From assembly GCA_965276815.1 (NCBI GenBank), contig CBDIBE010000011.1, forward strand, positions 1,240,001 through 1,304,000: a stretch of DNA of 64,000 nucleotides, read 5' to 3'. The stretch comes from JAVVHH01 sp965276815 (GTDB taxonomy: Bacteria; Pseudomonadota; Alphaproteobacteria; Acetobacterales; Acetobacteraceae). Positions 16,436 through 24,454 of this stretch are shown here, one piece after another (position 1 is the stretch's first letter; the number at the start of each line of letters is the position of its first letter). Below the pieces are notes generated by a model. It searched no databases. It had not been told where the DNA came from and saw only the letters and a program-made list of their open reading frames with translations. The translations under genes were made by a program, and so were the position numbers.

Positions 16436-17971
16436 CTAAATCACCAACTCAATCAAAAACGGCCCAGACCGCGCGTTCGCCTGCGTAAACAAATCCCCGA
16501 ATGCCTCCATCGTCTCCGCCCGCGCCGCCTCGACGCCCATTCCGCCGGCCAGTTGCACCCAGTCCAAATTCGGGTTGCCTAAATCCAGCATATCCAGCGC
16601 CGTCCGCCCCGGATTGGCCCCGACCCCCTGATATTCGCCCAGCAGAATTGCATACTTCCGGTTGGCAAATATCACCGTGGTCACATCCAGCCGCTCGCGC
16701 GCCTGCGTCCACAGCCCCTGCAGCGTATACATCGCCGACCCATCGGCCTGCAGCGCCACGACCCGGCGGCCGGGCGCCCCAATCGCCGACCCCGTCGCCA
16801 GCGGCACGCCGCACCCGATCGCCCCGCCGGTAACGTGCAGCCAATCATGCGGTGCCGCCCCCTTCGTAAAGGGAAAGAACGCCCGCCCAAAACTCACGCT
16901 TTCATCCACCACCACCGCCTGCTCCGGCAGCAGCGCCCCAAGACTCTGCGCGAACGATTCTGAACTAATCGCGCCCCGCGCCGGCCCCTTCTCGCCCGTT
17001 GCCTCGCCGCCGTGCGCCGGCTTGGCCCCGATCTCTTCCGCCAGCCGCTCCAGCGCATCGGCCAGATCCTGCTCCGGCCGCGCCAGCACGTGCACCTCGC
17101 AATCCTCGCGATACAGCCGGCTCGGCTTCCCCGGGTAAGCAAAGAACCCCACCGGCGCCCTCGCGCCCACCAGGATCAAGTGCCGAAACCCGGCCAGCGC
17201 CGCCACCGCCGGCTCGTTCGCATACGGCACCCGCTCGATCGCCACCCGCCCCGCCCCGCGCTCGATCCGCGCATTCTGCGTCGGCGCCAGCATTCGCGCG
17301 CCCGTCGCCTCGGCGATCCCCGCCGCCACCGCCAATGGTCGCGCCCGCAGCGCCTTGCCCGCCACAAGCAGCATTGCCGGCTCACCCGACCGCAGCGCCC
17401 GCGCCGCGTCCTGCACCGCACTCGGCGCCACTTTCGCGGTCTCCCGCGCCGGCCGCCGCTCGGCCACCACCCCGCCCGGATCCCAACACGTATCGGAGGG
17501 CAGGATCAGCGTGGCGATCCCGTCCACCGCCGCCTGCACCGCCTCGGCGCAATCCGCCCCCACGGTCGCCGCCGAGTTCGCCGTCCGCGTCCACAACGAC
17601 ACTGGCCGCGCCCATCCCTCGGTATCGGCCGTCAACGGCGCATCGAGCGGCCGATGGTACGTCGCCTGATCCCCGACTAGATTGACGATCGGCGAGCGCG
17701 CCCGCCGCGCATTGTGCAAATTGGCCAACCCGTTCGCCAAGCCGGGCCCGCAATGCAGCAAAGTCGACGCCGGCCGGTCCGTCATCCGCGCATACCCGTC
17801 CGCCGCCCCGGTAACCACGTTCTCCTGCAGCCCCAGCACGCAGCGCATCCCCGGGATCCGGTCCAGCGCCGCCACGAAGTGCATCTCCGACGTGCCTGGA
17901 TTGGTGAAGCAGGTATCCACCCCACTCGCCAGCAACGTGTGCACAAGGCTCTCGGCGCCGTTCATTCCCAT
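16436..17971 (-). CDS. Acetolactate synthase-like thiamine diphosphate enzyme
   Basis: The 511-residue protein has the three-domain plan of ThDP-dependent decarboxylases: Pyr domain with the catalytic Glu50 in GLQENVVTGAADGYAR, a central domain and a PP domain with the ADGSAMYTLQGLWTQARE...N cofactor motif near residue 425. It resembles the catalytic subunits annotated as acetolactate synthase large subunit, but it is shorter than biosynthetic IlvB (about 560-590) and has no ilvH/ilvN next to it, so its substrate is open (benzoylformate- or sulfopyruvate-decarboxylase-like enzymes share this form). It stands alone and divergent from a hydroxyacid dehydrogenase gene. Confidence 0.8.
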   Translation of the reverse strand: MGMNGAESLVHTLLASGVDTCFTNPGTSEMHFVAALDRIPGMRCVLGLQENVVTGAADGYARMTDRPASTLLHCGPGLANGLANLHNARRARSPIVNLVGDQATYHRPLDAPLTADTEGWARPVSLWTRTANSAATVGADCAEAVQAAVDGIATLILPSDTCWDPGGVVAERRPARETAKVAPSAVQDAARALRSGEPAMLLVAGKALRARPLAVAAGIAEATGARMLAPTQNARIERGAGRVAIERVPYANEPAVAALAGFRHLILVGARAPVGFFAYPGKPSRLYREDCEVHVLARPEQDLADALERLAEEIGAKPAHGGEATGEKGPARGAISSESFAQSLGALLPEQAVVVDESVSFGRAFFPFTKGAAPHDWLHVTGGAIGCGVPLATGSAIGAPGRRVVALQADGSAMYTLQGLWTQARERLDVTTVIFANRKYAILLGEYQGVGANPGRTALDMLDLGNPNLDWVQLAGGMGVEAARAETMEAFGDLFTQANARSGPFLIELVI

Positions 17972-18076
17972 CCCTCAAATCCGTCGAGACGGCACACTGC
18001 CCCCCACCCGCTTGCCTTGCAACGCCTCCCCCGCCGCCCTACCCAGGACCCGACTCACGAGAGAATCCGTCCGCCG

Positions 18077-19081
18077 ATGACCACCGTCATGTATCCCGAG
18101 CGCATGTACCCCGACGACACCGAGGAGCGCCGGATCTTCGGCCCAGACGTCCGCATCCTGATGCGCGACACCCATGAAATCGCCGACCTCTCCGATGCCG
18201 AATGCGCCGAAGTCGAAGGCCTGATGATCTTCCGCCAGTTCCTGCGCGAAGCCGACATCGCCCGCTTTCCCCGCCTGCGCGCCGTCGTCCGCATGGGCGT
18301 CGGTTACGACCGGCTCGACCGCCAGGCCGCCGCCGCCCGCGGCGTCATCATCTGCAACGTCCCCGACTACGGCACCACCGAGGTCGCCGATCACACCATC
18401 GCGATGATCCTCGCGCTCCGCCGCGGCCTGCTCCTGCACTACGACGCGCAGCGCGCCACCCCGCCCGCCCCCTGGGTCGCCACGCAAAACCCGCTCATCC
18501 GCCGCATCGGCGCCCAAACCCTAGGCGTCGTCGGCCTCGGCCGCATCGGCACGGCCGTCGCCTTGCGCGCCAAAGCGCTCGGCTTCCGCGTCGTCTTCCA
18601 CGACCCCTATCTCTCCAACGGCTCTGACCTCGCCATCGGCGTCCACCGCGCCCTGACGCTCGACGACCTCCTGCCCCAATCCGACGTCCTCTCCCTGCAC
18701 GTCCCGCAGACCGCCGGCACGATCGGCATGATCGGCCCCCGCGAGCTCGCCCTACTCCCGAGGAACGCGATCGTCGTCAACGCCGCCCGCGGCCGCATCC
18801 TCGACCTCGACGCCCTCCAATCCGCGCTGCAAGACGGCCACATCGCCGGCGCCGGCCTCGACGTGATCCCCGTCGAACCCCCCGTCGACCCGCTGCCCGG
18901 CCTGCTGCGCGCCTACCGCGCCCGCGAACCCTGGATCCAGGGCCGCCTGATCGTCACCCCGCACTCCGCCTATCTATCGCCCGAGGCGCATCTCGACATC
19001 CGGATCAAATCCGCCGAGACGATGCGCGCCGCCCTCTTGAGCAACCACCCGCAGAACGTGATATCGCCCGAGTCCTACTGA
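18077..19081 (+). CDS. C-terminal-binding-protein-like D-2-hydroxyacid dehydrogenase
   Basis: The 334-residue NAD(P)-dependent dehydrogenase shows the Rossmann motif GVVGLGRIGTAVALRAKALG (GLGRIG at 153-158), and the catalytic Arg238 in NAARGRILD, Glu267 and His296 in VTPHSAYLS. The CtBP-like spacing and DYGTTEVADHTIAMIL segment place it with the SerA/CtBP relatives of bacteria that act on unknown 2-keto acids. The ATG at 18077 was used; the frame extends far upstream without homology. It is divergent from the ThDP enzyme with a 105-base gap, so the two could form one catabolic unit. Confidence 0.82.
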   Translation: MTTVMYPERMYPDDTEERRIFGPDVRILMRDTHEIADLSDAECAEVEGLMIFRQFLREADIARFPRLRAVVRMGVGYDRLDRQAAAARGVIICNVPDYGTTEVADHTIAMILALRRGLLLHYDAQRATPPAPWVATQNPLIRRIGAQTLGVVGLGRIGTAVALRAKALGFRVVFHDPYLSNGSDLAIGVHRALTLDDLLPQSDVLSLHVPQTAGTIGMIGPRELALLPRNAIVVNAARGRILDLDALQSALQDGHIAGAGLDVIPVEPPVDPLPGLLRAYRAREPWIQGRLIVTPHSAYLSPEAHLDIRIKSAETMRAALLSNHPQNVISPESY

Positions 19082-19194
19082 CCAGCGCGCTCTCCGCACC
19101 GCCGCACGAGTTCAACAACCAGTCAGCGTCTTGGCCGCCCCGGCAACCCTTGCGCCCACGTGCGCTTCTCCTCTCAGAAAATCGGAGGTGACGC

Positions 19195-19431
19195 GTGGAC
19201 ATCATCTTGCTGCTTGCCTTGGCGACCTTCGTCCTGGTCGTGGCTTTCCTCCTCTGGAACCGCATATCCACCAAGCGCCACCAAGAGACCGGCGGCCGCA
19301 CCAGTGGGCTCGGCGGCCCGGCCGACCCGCTGTCCGGCACGGCCGAAGGCATTAGGCCCGCCGAGGCCATTCAAACCAGCCTTGATGAGGCCGCCACCGC
19401 GCCGCCCCGCGCCAAGCCGATCATCGAATAA
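19195..19431 (+). CDS. Small membrane-anchored protein, unknown function
   Basis: This 78-residue product begins at a GTG preceded by GGAGG (8 bases), which decides the start. It has one N-terminal transmembrane helix (about residues 3-21, DIILLLALATFVLVVAFLLW) and a hydrophilic Gly/Pro/Ala-rich cytoplasmic or periplasmic tail. I do not recognise the family. The strong ribosome binding site supports real coding. Confidence 0.6.
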   Translation: MDIILLLALATFVLVVAFLLWNRISTKRHQETGGRTSGLGGPADPLSGTAEGIRPAEAIQTSLDEAATAPPRAKPIIE

Positions 19432-19517
19432 TATCGTCACTGCCGACCTAACCCGGTGACCGCCGCAGCTCCAAAACTGCTTGACCATGACCTGGCGCTA
19501 ATGTTCTTGTTTCGTTC

Positions 19518-20258
19518 ATGTCCTCCAAGCGTCCCCCGGCCAACCCCAATTTGCGCCCGCCCACTGAACAGGCGGGCTATCATCGCCTGTTCGTCGACGA
19601 GCTGATCGAAGCCGGCAGCAGCCTCGTCCGCCTGCTCCGCGACTGCGTGGATGCCCAGGCGGAGTTCACCCAGGCCGATCGCAAGTCCATCCCGCTCGTC
19701 GATATTGCCACCGCGTTTGACCGCAACTCCCGCGCCGTGCGCCGCAGCATCATGCTCGCTCAGAGCCTCGACACCGCCGCGCCCGCGCGCGACCAAGATC
19801 GCGCCGCCGCCCGACGCAAGCTCATCTGCGACGTCCAAGCCGCTATCCAGCGCAACACCTCCTGGAACCTCGATGACGACGACCTGAATGACGACGATTT
19901 CGATGATGACAAGCTCGAGGACGAGGACCTCGAGGACGAGCTGGACGAAGAACTCGATAGCCTCGAGGACGAGATCGGTCGACGCCCGATCGCCGAGGTC
20001 ATTGCCGACATCTGCCGCGACCTTGGCCTCGCCGCTCAGCTTCCCGGCATGGCGCCCTGGAAGCGTCGCATTCCCTCCGATATCGCTCTGCTATGCACCC
20101 GGGCCGCCCGCGCGCCCGGCGCAAGCGTGACACTCCTACGGCAAGGCGCGGCGACGAAAATCCTGCCGCAAGACGCGCGTCCGACCGCCGCCGACCCTGC
20201 CACCGCCCGCGATTCGGATCGCAAAATCCGCCTCGTCCCCCTGCCGGACAAGGCATAG
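19518..20258 (+). CDS. Hypothetical protein with a long acidic tract
   Basis: The 246-residue protein has a helical N-terminal half (HRLFVDELIEAGSSLVRLLR onward), then an acidic segment at about residues 119-151 consisting almost only of Asp, Glu, Leu and Asn (for example LDDDDLNDDDFDDDKLEDED), and a basic, disordered C-terminus. There is no signal peptide or enzyme motif. The N-terminal part suggests a protein with helix pairs, and the acidic stretch suggests binding to a basic partner or metal; both are inference. It is alone between two short gaps. Confidence 0.6.
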   Translation: MSSKRPPANPNLRPPTEQAGYHRLFVDELIEAGSSLVRLLRDCVDAQAEFTQADRKSIPLVDIATAFDRNSRAVRRSIMLAQSLDTAAPARDQDRAAARRKLICDVQAAIQRNTSWNLDDDDLNDDDFDDDKLEDEDLEDELDEELDSLEDEIGRRPIAEVIADICRDLGLAAQLPGMAPWKRRIPSDIALLCTRAARAPGASVTLLRQGAATKILPQDARPTAADPATARDSDRKIRLVPLPDKA

Positions 20259-20401
20259 GCGGCGGCTCGCTCTACCGCGTTCGCAAGTCCAGCAACCCGG
20301 CAACGCGTCCCGCGGCAACCGTTCGCCGCGGCCCTCTATCCTTGACACCCCCGAACCGCCCGCCCAGCCTGCGCCGAAGCAAATTCGCCCAGGGAACGCC
20401 G

Positions 20402-22204
20402 ATGCTCGGAACGCCGATGCCCGACTCCGCCTCGCCTCGCCGCCTCCGCAGCCGGCTCTGGTTCGACGACCCCTCCAATCCAAGCATGACCGCGCTCTAC
20501 CTCGAGCGTTACATGAACTTCGGCCTAACCCCGGCCGAGCTCCGCTCCGGGCGCCCCATCATCGGCATCGCCCAGACCGGCTCCGACCTCGCCCCCTGCA
20601 ACCGCCACCACGTCGCCCTCGCCAGCCGCGTCCGCGACGGCATCCGCGACGCCGGCGGCATCCCGCTCGAATTCCCCATCCACCCCATCCAGGAGAGCGG
20701 CAAGCGCCCCACCGCCGCGCTCGACCGCAACCTCGCCTATCTCAGCCTGGTCGAAGTCCTGCACGGCTACCCGCTCGACGGCGTCGTGCTCACCGCCGGC
20801 TGCGACAAGACCGTCCCCGCCGTCCTGATGGGCGCCGCTACCGTCAACATCCCTGCTCTCATGCTATCCGGCGGCCCAATGCTCGACGGCTGGTACAACG
20901 GACGCCTCGCCGGGTCCGGGACCATCGTCTGGGAAGCCCGCAAGCTCCTCGCCGAGGAGCAGATCGACTACGAACAGTTCATCGACATGGTCGCCGCCTC
21001 CGCCGCCTCCGTCGGCCACTGCAACACCATGGGCACCGCGCTCAGCATGAACAGCCTCGCCGAGGTCCTCGGCATGTCGCTCCCTGGCTGCGCCGCCATC
21101 CCCGGCCCGCACAAGGAGCGCGGCTGGATGGCTTACAACACCGGCAACCGCATCGTCGGCATGGTCGCCGAGAACCTCCGCCCCTCCGACATCATGACCA
21201 AAGCCGCTTTCGAGAACGCCGTCGTCGCCGCCGCCGCCCTCGGCGCCAGCAGCAACTGCCCCATCAGCATGGTCGCCATCGCCCGCCACATGGGCGTCGA
21301 CCACACGCTCGACGACTGGCAGCGCCTCGGCGCCGAGATCCCCCTTCTCACCGACGTCCAGCCCGCCGGCCGCTTCCTCGGCGAGGGTTTTTTCCGCGCC
21401 GGCGGCGTCCCCGCCGTCCTGCGCGAACTCATGGACGCCGGCAAGCTGCACACCACCGTCATGACCTGCACCGGCCGAACGCTGTCAGAGAACCTCGCCA
21501 ATTCCCAAGCCGGCGACCGCGAGGTAATCCGCGCCTACGACCACCCCATGAAGGAGCATGCCGGCTTCATCGTCCTCTCCGGCAACCTCTTCGACGCCGC
21601 CGTCATGAAGATCAGCGTCATCGACCCCGAGTTCCGCAGCCGCTTCCTCTCCGACCCTGACAAGCCCAACGTTTTCGAAGGCAAGGCCGTCGTTTTCGAG
21701 GGTCCCGAGGACTATCACCATCGCATCGAGGACCCGGCGCTCGGCGTCGACGACCACTCCATCCTCGTCATCCGCAATTGCGGCCCCGTCGGCTACCCCG
21801 GCAGCGCTGAGGTCGTGAACATGCAGCCCCCCGCCGCCCTGCTCAAGGCCGGCGTCAACGCCCTCCCCACCATGGGCGACGGACGCCAATCCGGCACCTC
21901 CGGCAGCCCCAGCATCCTCAACATCTCCCCCGAAGCCGTCGTCGGCGGCGGCCTCGCTCTCCTGCACACCGGCGACCGCGTCCGCATCGACCTCAACACC
22001 CGCAAAGTCGACGTCCTCGTCCCCGAATCCGAGCTCGCCGCCCGCCGCAAATCCTGGACCGCCCCCTCCCTGAAAAGCCTGACCCCCTGGGAAGAAATCT
22101 ACCGCAGCATGGTCGGCCAAATGTCCACCGGCGCATGCCTAGAGCCCGCCACCCTCTACCTAAACATCGTCGAAGACCGCGGCGAAAGCCGCCACAGCCA
22201 CTGA
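20402..22204 (+). CDS. IlvD/Edd-family dehydratase (sugar-acid type)
   Basis: The 600-residue protein is of the dihydroxyacid/sugar-acid dehydratase family, which binds an Fe-S cluster and magnesium. Cluster cysteines are Cys66 (SDLAPCNRHH), Cys134 (TAGCDKTVPA) and Cys207 (GHCNTMGTALSMN). Length and the motifs fit the L-arabinonate/D-xylonate/L-fuconate dehydratase branch more than biosynthetic IlvD. The ATG at 20402 has AGGGAA 6 bases upstream; a second ATG five codons later is possible. Next come an SDR dehydrogenase and an FAH-family hydrolase, which together suggest an oxidative route from a sugar acid through a 2-keto-3-deoxy acid to a diketo acid. Confidence 0.85.
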   Translation: MLGTPMPDSASPRRLRSRLWFDDPSNPSMTALYLERYMNFGLTPAELRSGRPIIGIAQTGSDLAPCNRHHVALASRVRDGIRDAGGIPLEFPIHPIQESGKRPTAALDRNLAYLSLVEVLHGYPLDGVVLTAGCDKTVPAVLMGAATVNIPALMLSGGPMLDGWYNGRLAGSGTIVWEARKLLAEEQIDYEQFIDMVAASAASVGHCNTMGTALSMNSLAEVLGMSLPGCAAIPGPHKERGWMAYNTGNRIVGMVAENLRPSDIMTKAAFENAVVAAAALGASSNCPISMVAIARHMGVDHTLDDWQRLGAEIPLLTDVQPAGRFLGEGFFRAGGVPAVLRELMDAGKLHTTVMTCTGRTLSENLANSQAGDREVIRAYDHPMKEHAGFIVLSGNLFDAAVMKISVIDPEFRSRFLSDPDKPNVFEGKAVVFEGPEDYHHRIEDPALGVDDHSILVIRNCGPVGYPGSAEVVNMQPPAALLKAGVNALPTMGDGRQSGTSGSPSILNISPEAVVGGGLALLHTGDRVRIDLNTRKVDVLVPESELAARRKSWTAPSLKSLTPWEEIYRSMVGQMSTGACLEPATLYLNIVEDRGESRHSH

Positions 22205-22212
22205 CCGTAACC

Positions 22213-22279
22213 GGTGATCGGTGACAAGTGATCAAGCGGCCGCCGGCTCTTGTTCACCGATCACCGCTCACCGATCACC
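22213..22279. repeat. Inverted repeat between the dehydratase and SDR genes
   Basis: GGTGATCGGTGACAAG at 22213-22228 pairs with a near-perfect complement at 22249-22265 (one bulged base), and the 12-mer TCACCGATCACC is repeated directly at 22268-22279. The resulting long stem sits inside the operon and may limit read-through or stabilise upstream mRNA. Confidence 0.7.
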
Positions 22280-22291
22280 CCTGAGGATCCC

Positions 22292-23035
22292 ATGCCAGCC
22301 CGCCTCGCCGGAAAAACCGCCTTCATCACCGCCGCCGCCCAGGGCATCGGCCGCGCCACCGCCCTCGCCTACGCCGCGGAAGGCGCCCGCGTCATCGCCA
22401 CCGACCTCAACGAAGCCAAGCTCGCCGAACTCGCCCCCAACATCACCACCCAAAAGCTCGACGCCACCGACCCGGCCGCCATCGCCCGCGTCATCGCCGC
22501 CGCCGGCCCGCTCGACATCCTCTTCAACTGCGCCGGCTTCGTCCACCAGGGCACCATCCTGGACGCCACCGGAGACGAGTGGGACTTCGCCTTCGCCCTC
22601 AACGTCAAAAGCATGGTCCACACCATCCGCGCCGCCCTCCCCGCTATGCTCGAGCGCGGTGGCAGCATCATCAACATGTCCAGCGCCGCCAGCAGCATCA
22701 AAGGCGCCCCCGCCCGCTGCATCTACGGCACGTCAAAGGCCGCCGTCATCGGCCTGACCAAGTCCGTCGCCGCCGACTTCGTCAAGCACGGCATCCGCTG
22801 CAACGCCATCTGCCCCGGCACCATCCAGACCCCCAGCCTCGACGATCGCATCGCCGCCAATGCCGCCGCTTCCGGCGGTGTCGACGCCGCCCGCACCGCC
22901 TTCATCGCCCGCCAAGCCATGGGCCGCCTCGGCACGCCAGAGGAAATCGCCGCCCTCGCCGTCTATCTCGGCTCCGAAGAGAGCCAATTCGTCACCGGCC
23001 AGACCATCGTCATCGACGGCGGCTGGACGCTTTAA
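22292..23035 (+). CDS. SDR-family dehydrogenase, BDH2/ketodeoxyfuconate-dehydrogenase type
   Basis: The 247-residue classical short-chain dehydrogenase has the cofactor motif TAAAQGIG (residues 13-20) instead of TGxxxGIG, Asp38 after VIAT (NAD preference), NCAG at 79-82, Ser131/Ser134 and the catalytic YGTSK (Tyr145, Lys149). The TAAAQGIG form and MPARLAGKTAFITAA are typical of the group that holds mammalian BDH2 and bacterial 2-keto-3-deoxy-L-fuconate dehydrogenases. Ending 9 bases before an FAH hydrolase gene, it likely makes the 2,4-diketo-3-deoxy acid that the next enzyme cleaves. The exact sugar is not determined. Confidence 0.85.
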   Translation: MPARLAGKTAFITAAAQGIGRATALAYAAEGARVIATDLNEAKLAELAPNITTQKLDATDPAAIARVIAAAGPLDILFNCAGFVHQGTILDATGDEWDFAFALNVKSMVHTIRAALPAMLERGGSIINMSSAASSIKGAPARCIYGTSKAAVIGLTKSVAADFVKHGIRCNAICPGTIQTPSLDDRIAANAAASGGVDAARTAFIARQAMGRLGTPEEIAALAVYLGSEESQFVTGQTIVIDGGWTL

Positions 23036-23044
23036 GGAGAGACC

Positions 23045-23890
23045 ATGAAGCTACTTCGCGTGGGCGCCCCCGGCGCCGAAAAGCCCGCAATGCTTGGCCC
23101 CGACGGCACGCTGCGCGACCTGTCCGAGGTCGTCGGCGACTTCAATGCCGAGGCGCTTTCCCGCGCCGGCCTCGCCCGCCTCGCCGCCATCGACCCGGCC
23201 ACCCTGCCAAAACTCCCCGAGGGCCTGCGCATCGGCCCCTGCATTCCCCGTCCCGTCAACTTCGTCTGCATCGGCCTCAACTACGCCGACCACGCCGCCG
23301 AAACCGGCGCCCCGATCCCCAAAGAGCCGATCATCTTCCTCAAGTCGCTCGGCGCCTTCCAAGGCCCCAATGACGACGTCGTCCTTCCCCGCGGCTCCAA
23401 GAAGTCCGACTGGGAGGTCGAGCTCGCCATCATCATCGGCGAGCGCGCCAGCTACGTCTCCGAGCACGACGCCATGGACCACGTCGCCGGCTACTGCGTC
23501 GTCAACGACGTCAGCGAGCGCGAATACCAGATCGAGCGCGGCGGCACCTGGGACAAAGGCAAGGGCTGCGACACGTTCGGCCCGACCGGCCCCTGGCTCG
23601 TCACCAAGGACGAGATCGCCGACGTCCACAACCTTCCCATGTGGTGCGACATCGACGGCAAGCGCATGCAGAATGGCAGTACCCGCACCATGATCTTCAA
23701 CGTTGCCAAGCTGGTAAGCTACACCAGCCACTTCATGACGCTGCACCCTGGCGACCTCATCAGCACCGGCACCCCGCCCGGCGTCGGCCTTGGGGTCAAG
23801 CCCGAACCGGTCTTCCTGCGGGGCGGCCAGACGATGCGGCTCGGGATTGAAGGCCTTGGCGAGCAGACGCAGCGCGTGGTTGCCAGTTAA
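23045..23890 (+). CDS. Fumarylacetoacetate hydrolase family protein, likely diketo-deoxy sugar-acid hydrolase
   Basis: The 281-residue FAH-fold enzyme has GLNYADHAAE, the metal ligands Glu124 and Glu126 in DWEVELAIIIG and Asp155 in NDVSEREYQ, then KGCDTFGPTGPWLV and STGTPPGVG. The family cleaves C-C bonds of 2,4-diketo acids. AAGGAGAG overlaps the SDR stop codon and sits 4 bases before the ATG, so the two are co-translated. Known L-fucose and L-rhamnose pathways of proteobacteria combine dehydratase, SDR and this type of hydrolase to give pyruvate plus lactate; the same chemistry is inferred here. Confidence 0.85.
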   Translation: MKLLRVGAPGAEKPAMLGPDGTLRDLSEVVGDFNAEALSRAGLARLAAIDPATLPKLPEGLRIGPCIPRPVNFVCIGLNYADHAAETGAPIPKEPIIFLKSLGAFQGPNDDVVLPRGSKKSDWEVELAIIIGERASYVSEHDAMDHVAGYCVVNDVSEREYQIERGGTWDKGKGCDTFGPTGPWLVTKDEIADVHNLPMWCDIDGKRMQNGSTRTMIFNVAKLVSYTSHFMTLHPGDLISTGTPPGVGLGVKPEPVFLRGGQTMRLGIEGLGEQTQRVVAS

Positions 23891-23932
23891 GTCGATTGCA
23901 GTAAACAAACTCCGGGCGTTAAGCTTTATTTA

Positions 23933-24241
23933 GTGACAAGCGCCGAGAGTGTCCCCATGCGAGGCCCCCGTCAGGAAGATGATGAGAATTTCGAGGCCCT
24001 GCGGGGGGAGCCGGTCGCAACGATCGATAACCTCCTCCGCTGGGAGCGGATCAAGCTGCGTGAAGCCGCGCAGCTTGCGGTCAAGACGCTCGAGAACGGC
24101 TCGCTGCCGACCCGGGAATACTTGGACTACATGTGGTCCACCGATGTCGGCATGAGGGAACTGCGCACTCGCATGACCAAGCTGCGCGAGCGCATCACCG
24201 AGTTGGAGCAAATCAAAGCCGACGCCACCATGAAAATCTAA
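23933..24241 (+). CDS. Hypothetical helical protein
   Basis: The 102-residue product (GTG start; an ATG nine codons later is an alternative) is charged, with predicted helices and a C-terminal coiled-coil-like segment MTKLRERITELEQIKADATM. No signal peptide or known domain is seen. No clear ribosome binding site precedes either start. It may be a small cytoplasmic adaptor; the function is unknown. Confidence 0.5.
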   Translation: MTSAESVPMRGPRQEDDENFEALRGEPVATIDNLLRWERIKLREAAQLAVKTLENGSLPTREYLDYMWSTDVGMRELRTRMTKLRERITELEQIKADATMKI

Positions 24242-24262
24242 GCCAACAACTCCCTCTTCACT

Positions 24263-24304
24263 CCCTCTCCCTCCGGGGCCCTCCGGGAGAGGGTTGGGTG
24301 AGGG
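24263..24304. repeat. REP-like palindrome
   Basis: CCCTCTCCC at 24263-24271 pairs with GGGAGAGGG at 24285-24293, and TTGGGTGAGGG follows. This matches the copy at 16395 nearly base by base, including the longer GGGGCCCTCC centre. It stands in the 3' flank of the helical protein gene. Confidence 0.75.
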
Positions 24305-24454
24305 CCGGTCAAACGCCCCCTCCCCATCCATCCGATTGTGGGCTCCCGCCTCCGCCTGCCCATATGCCGGTCTCCAAGGAGGCCCGCATGTCCGAGACCC
24401 TGATCGCCCTCTCCAACGCCCGCCGGCATCGCCGAAGCCGCCGCCCCCAGCCTC

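Noticed and set aside
20864..22120. Minus-strand frames opposite the IlvD-type dehydratase
   Set aside because: Gly/Asp/Ala-rich mirror translations of a recognised enzyme; no ribosome binding sites or motifs.
24263..24304. Palindromic repeats read as intrinsic terminators
   Set aside because: They lack U-tracts, occur also inside operons (rpoB-rpoC, glycan cluster) and share a sequence core, so a repeat-family label is more accurate.
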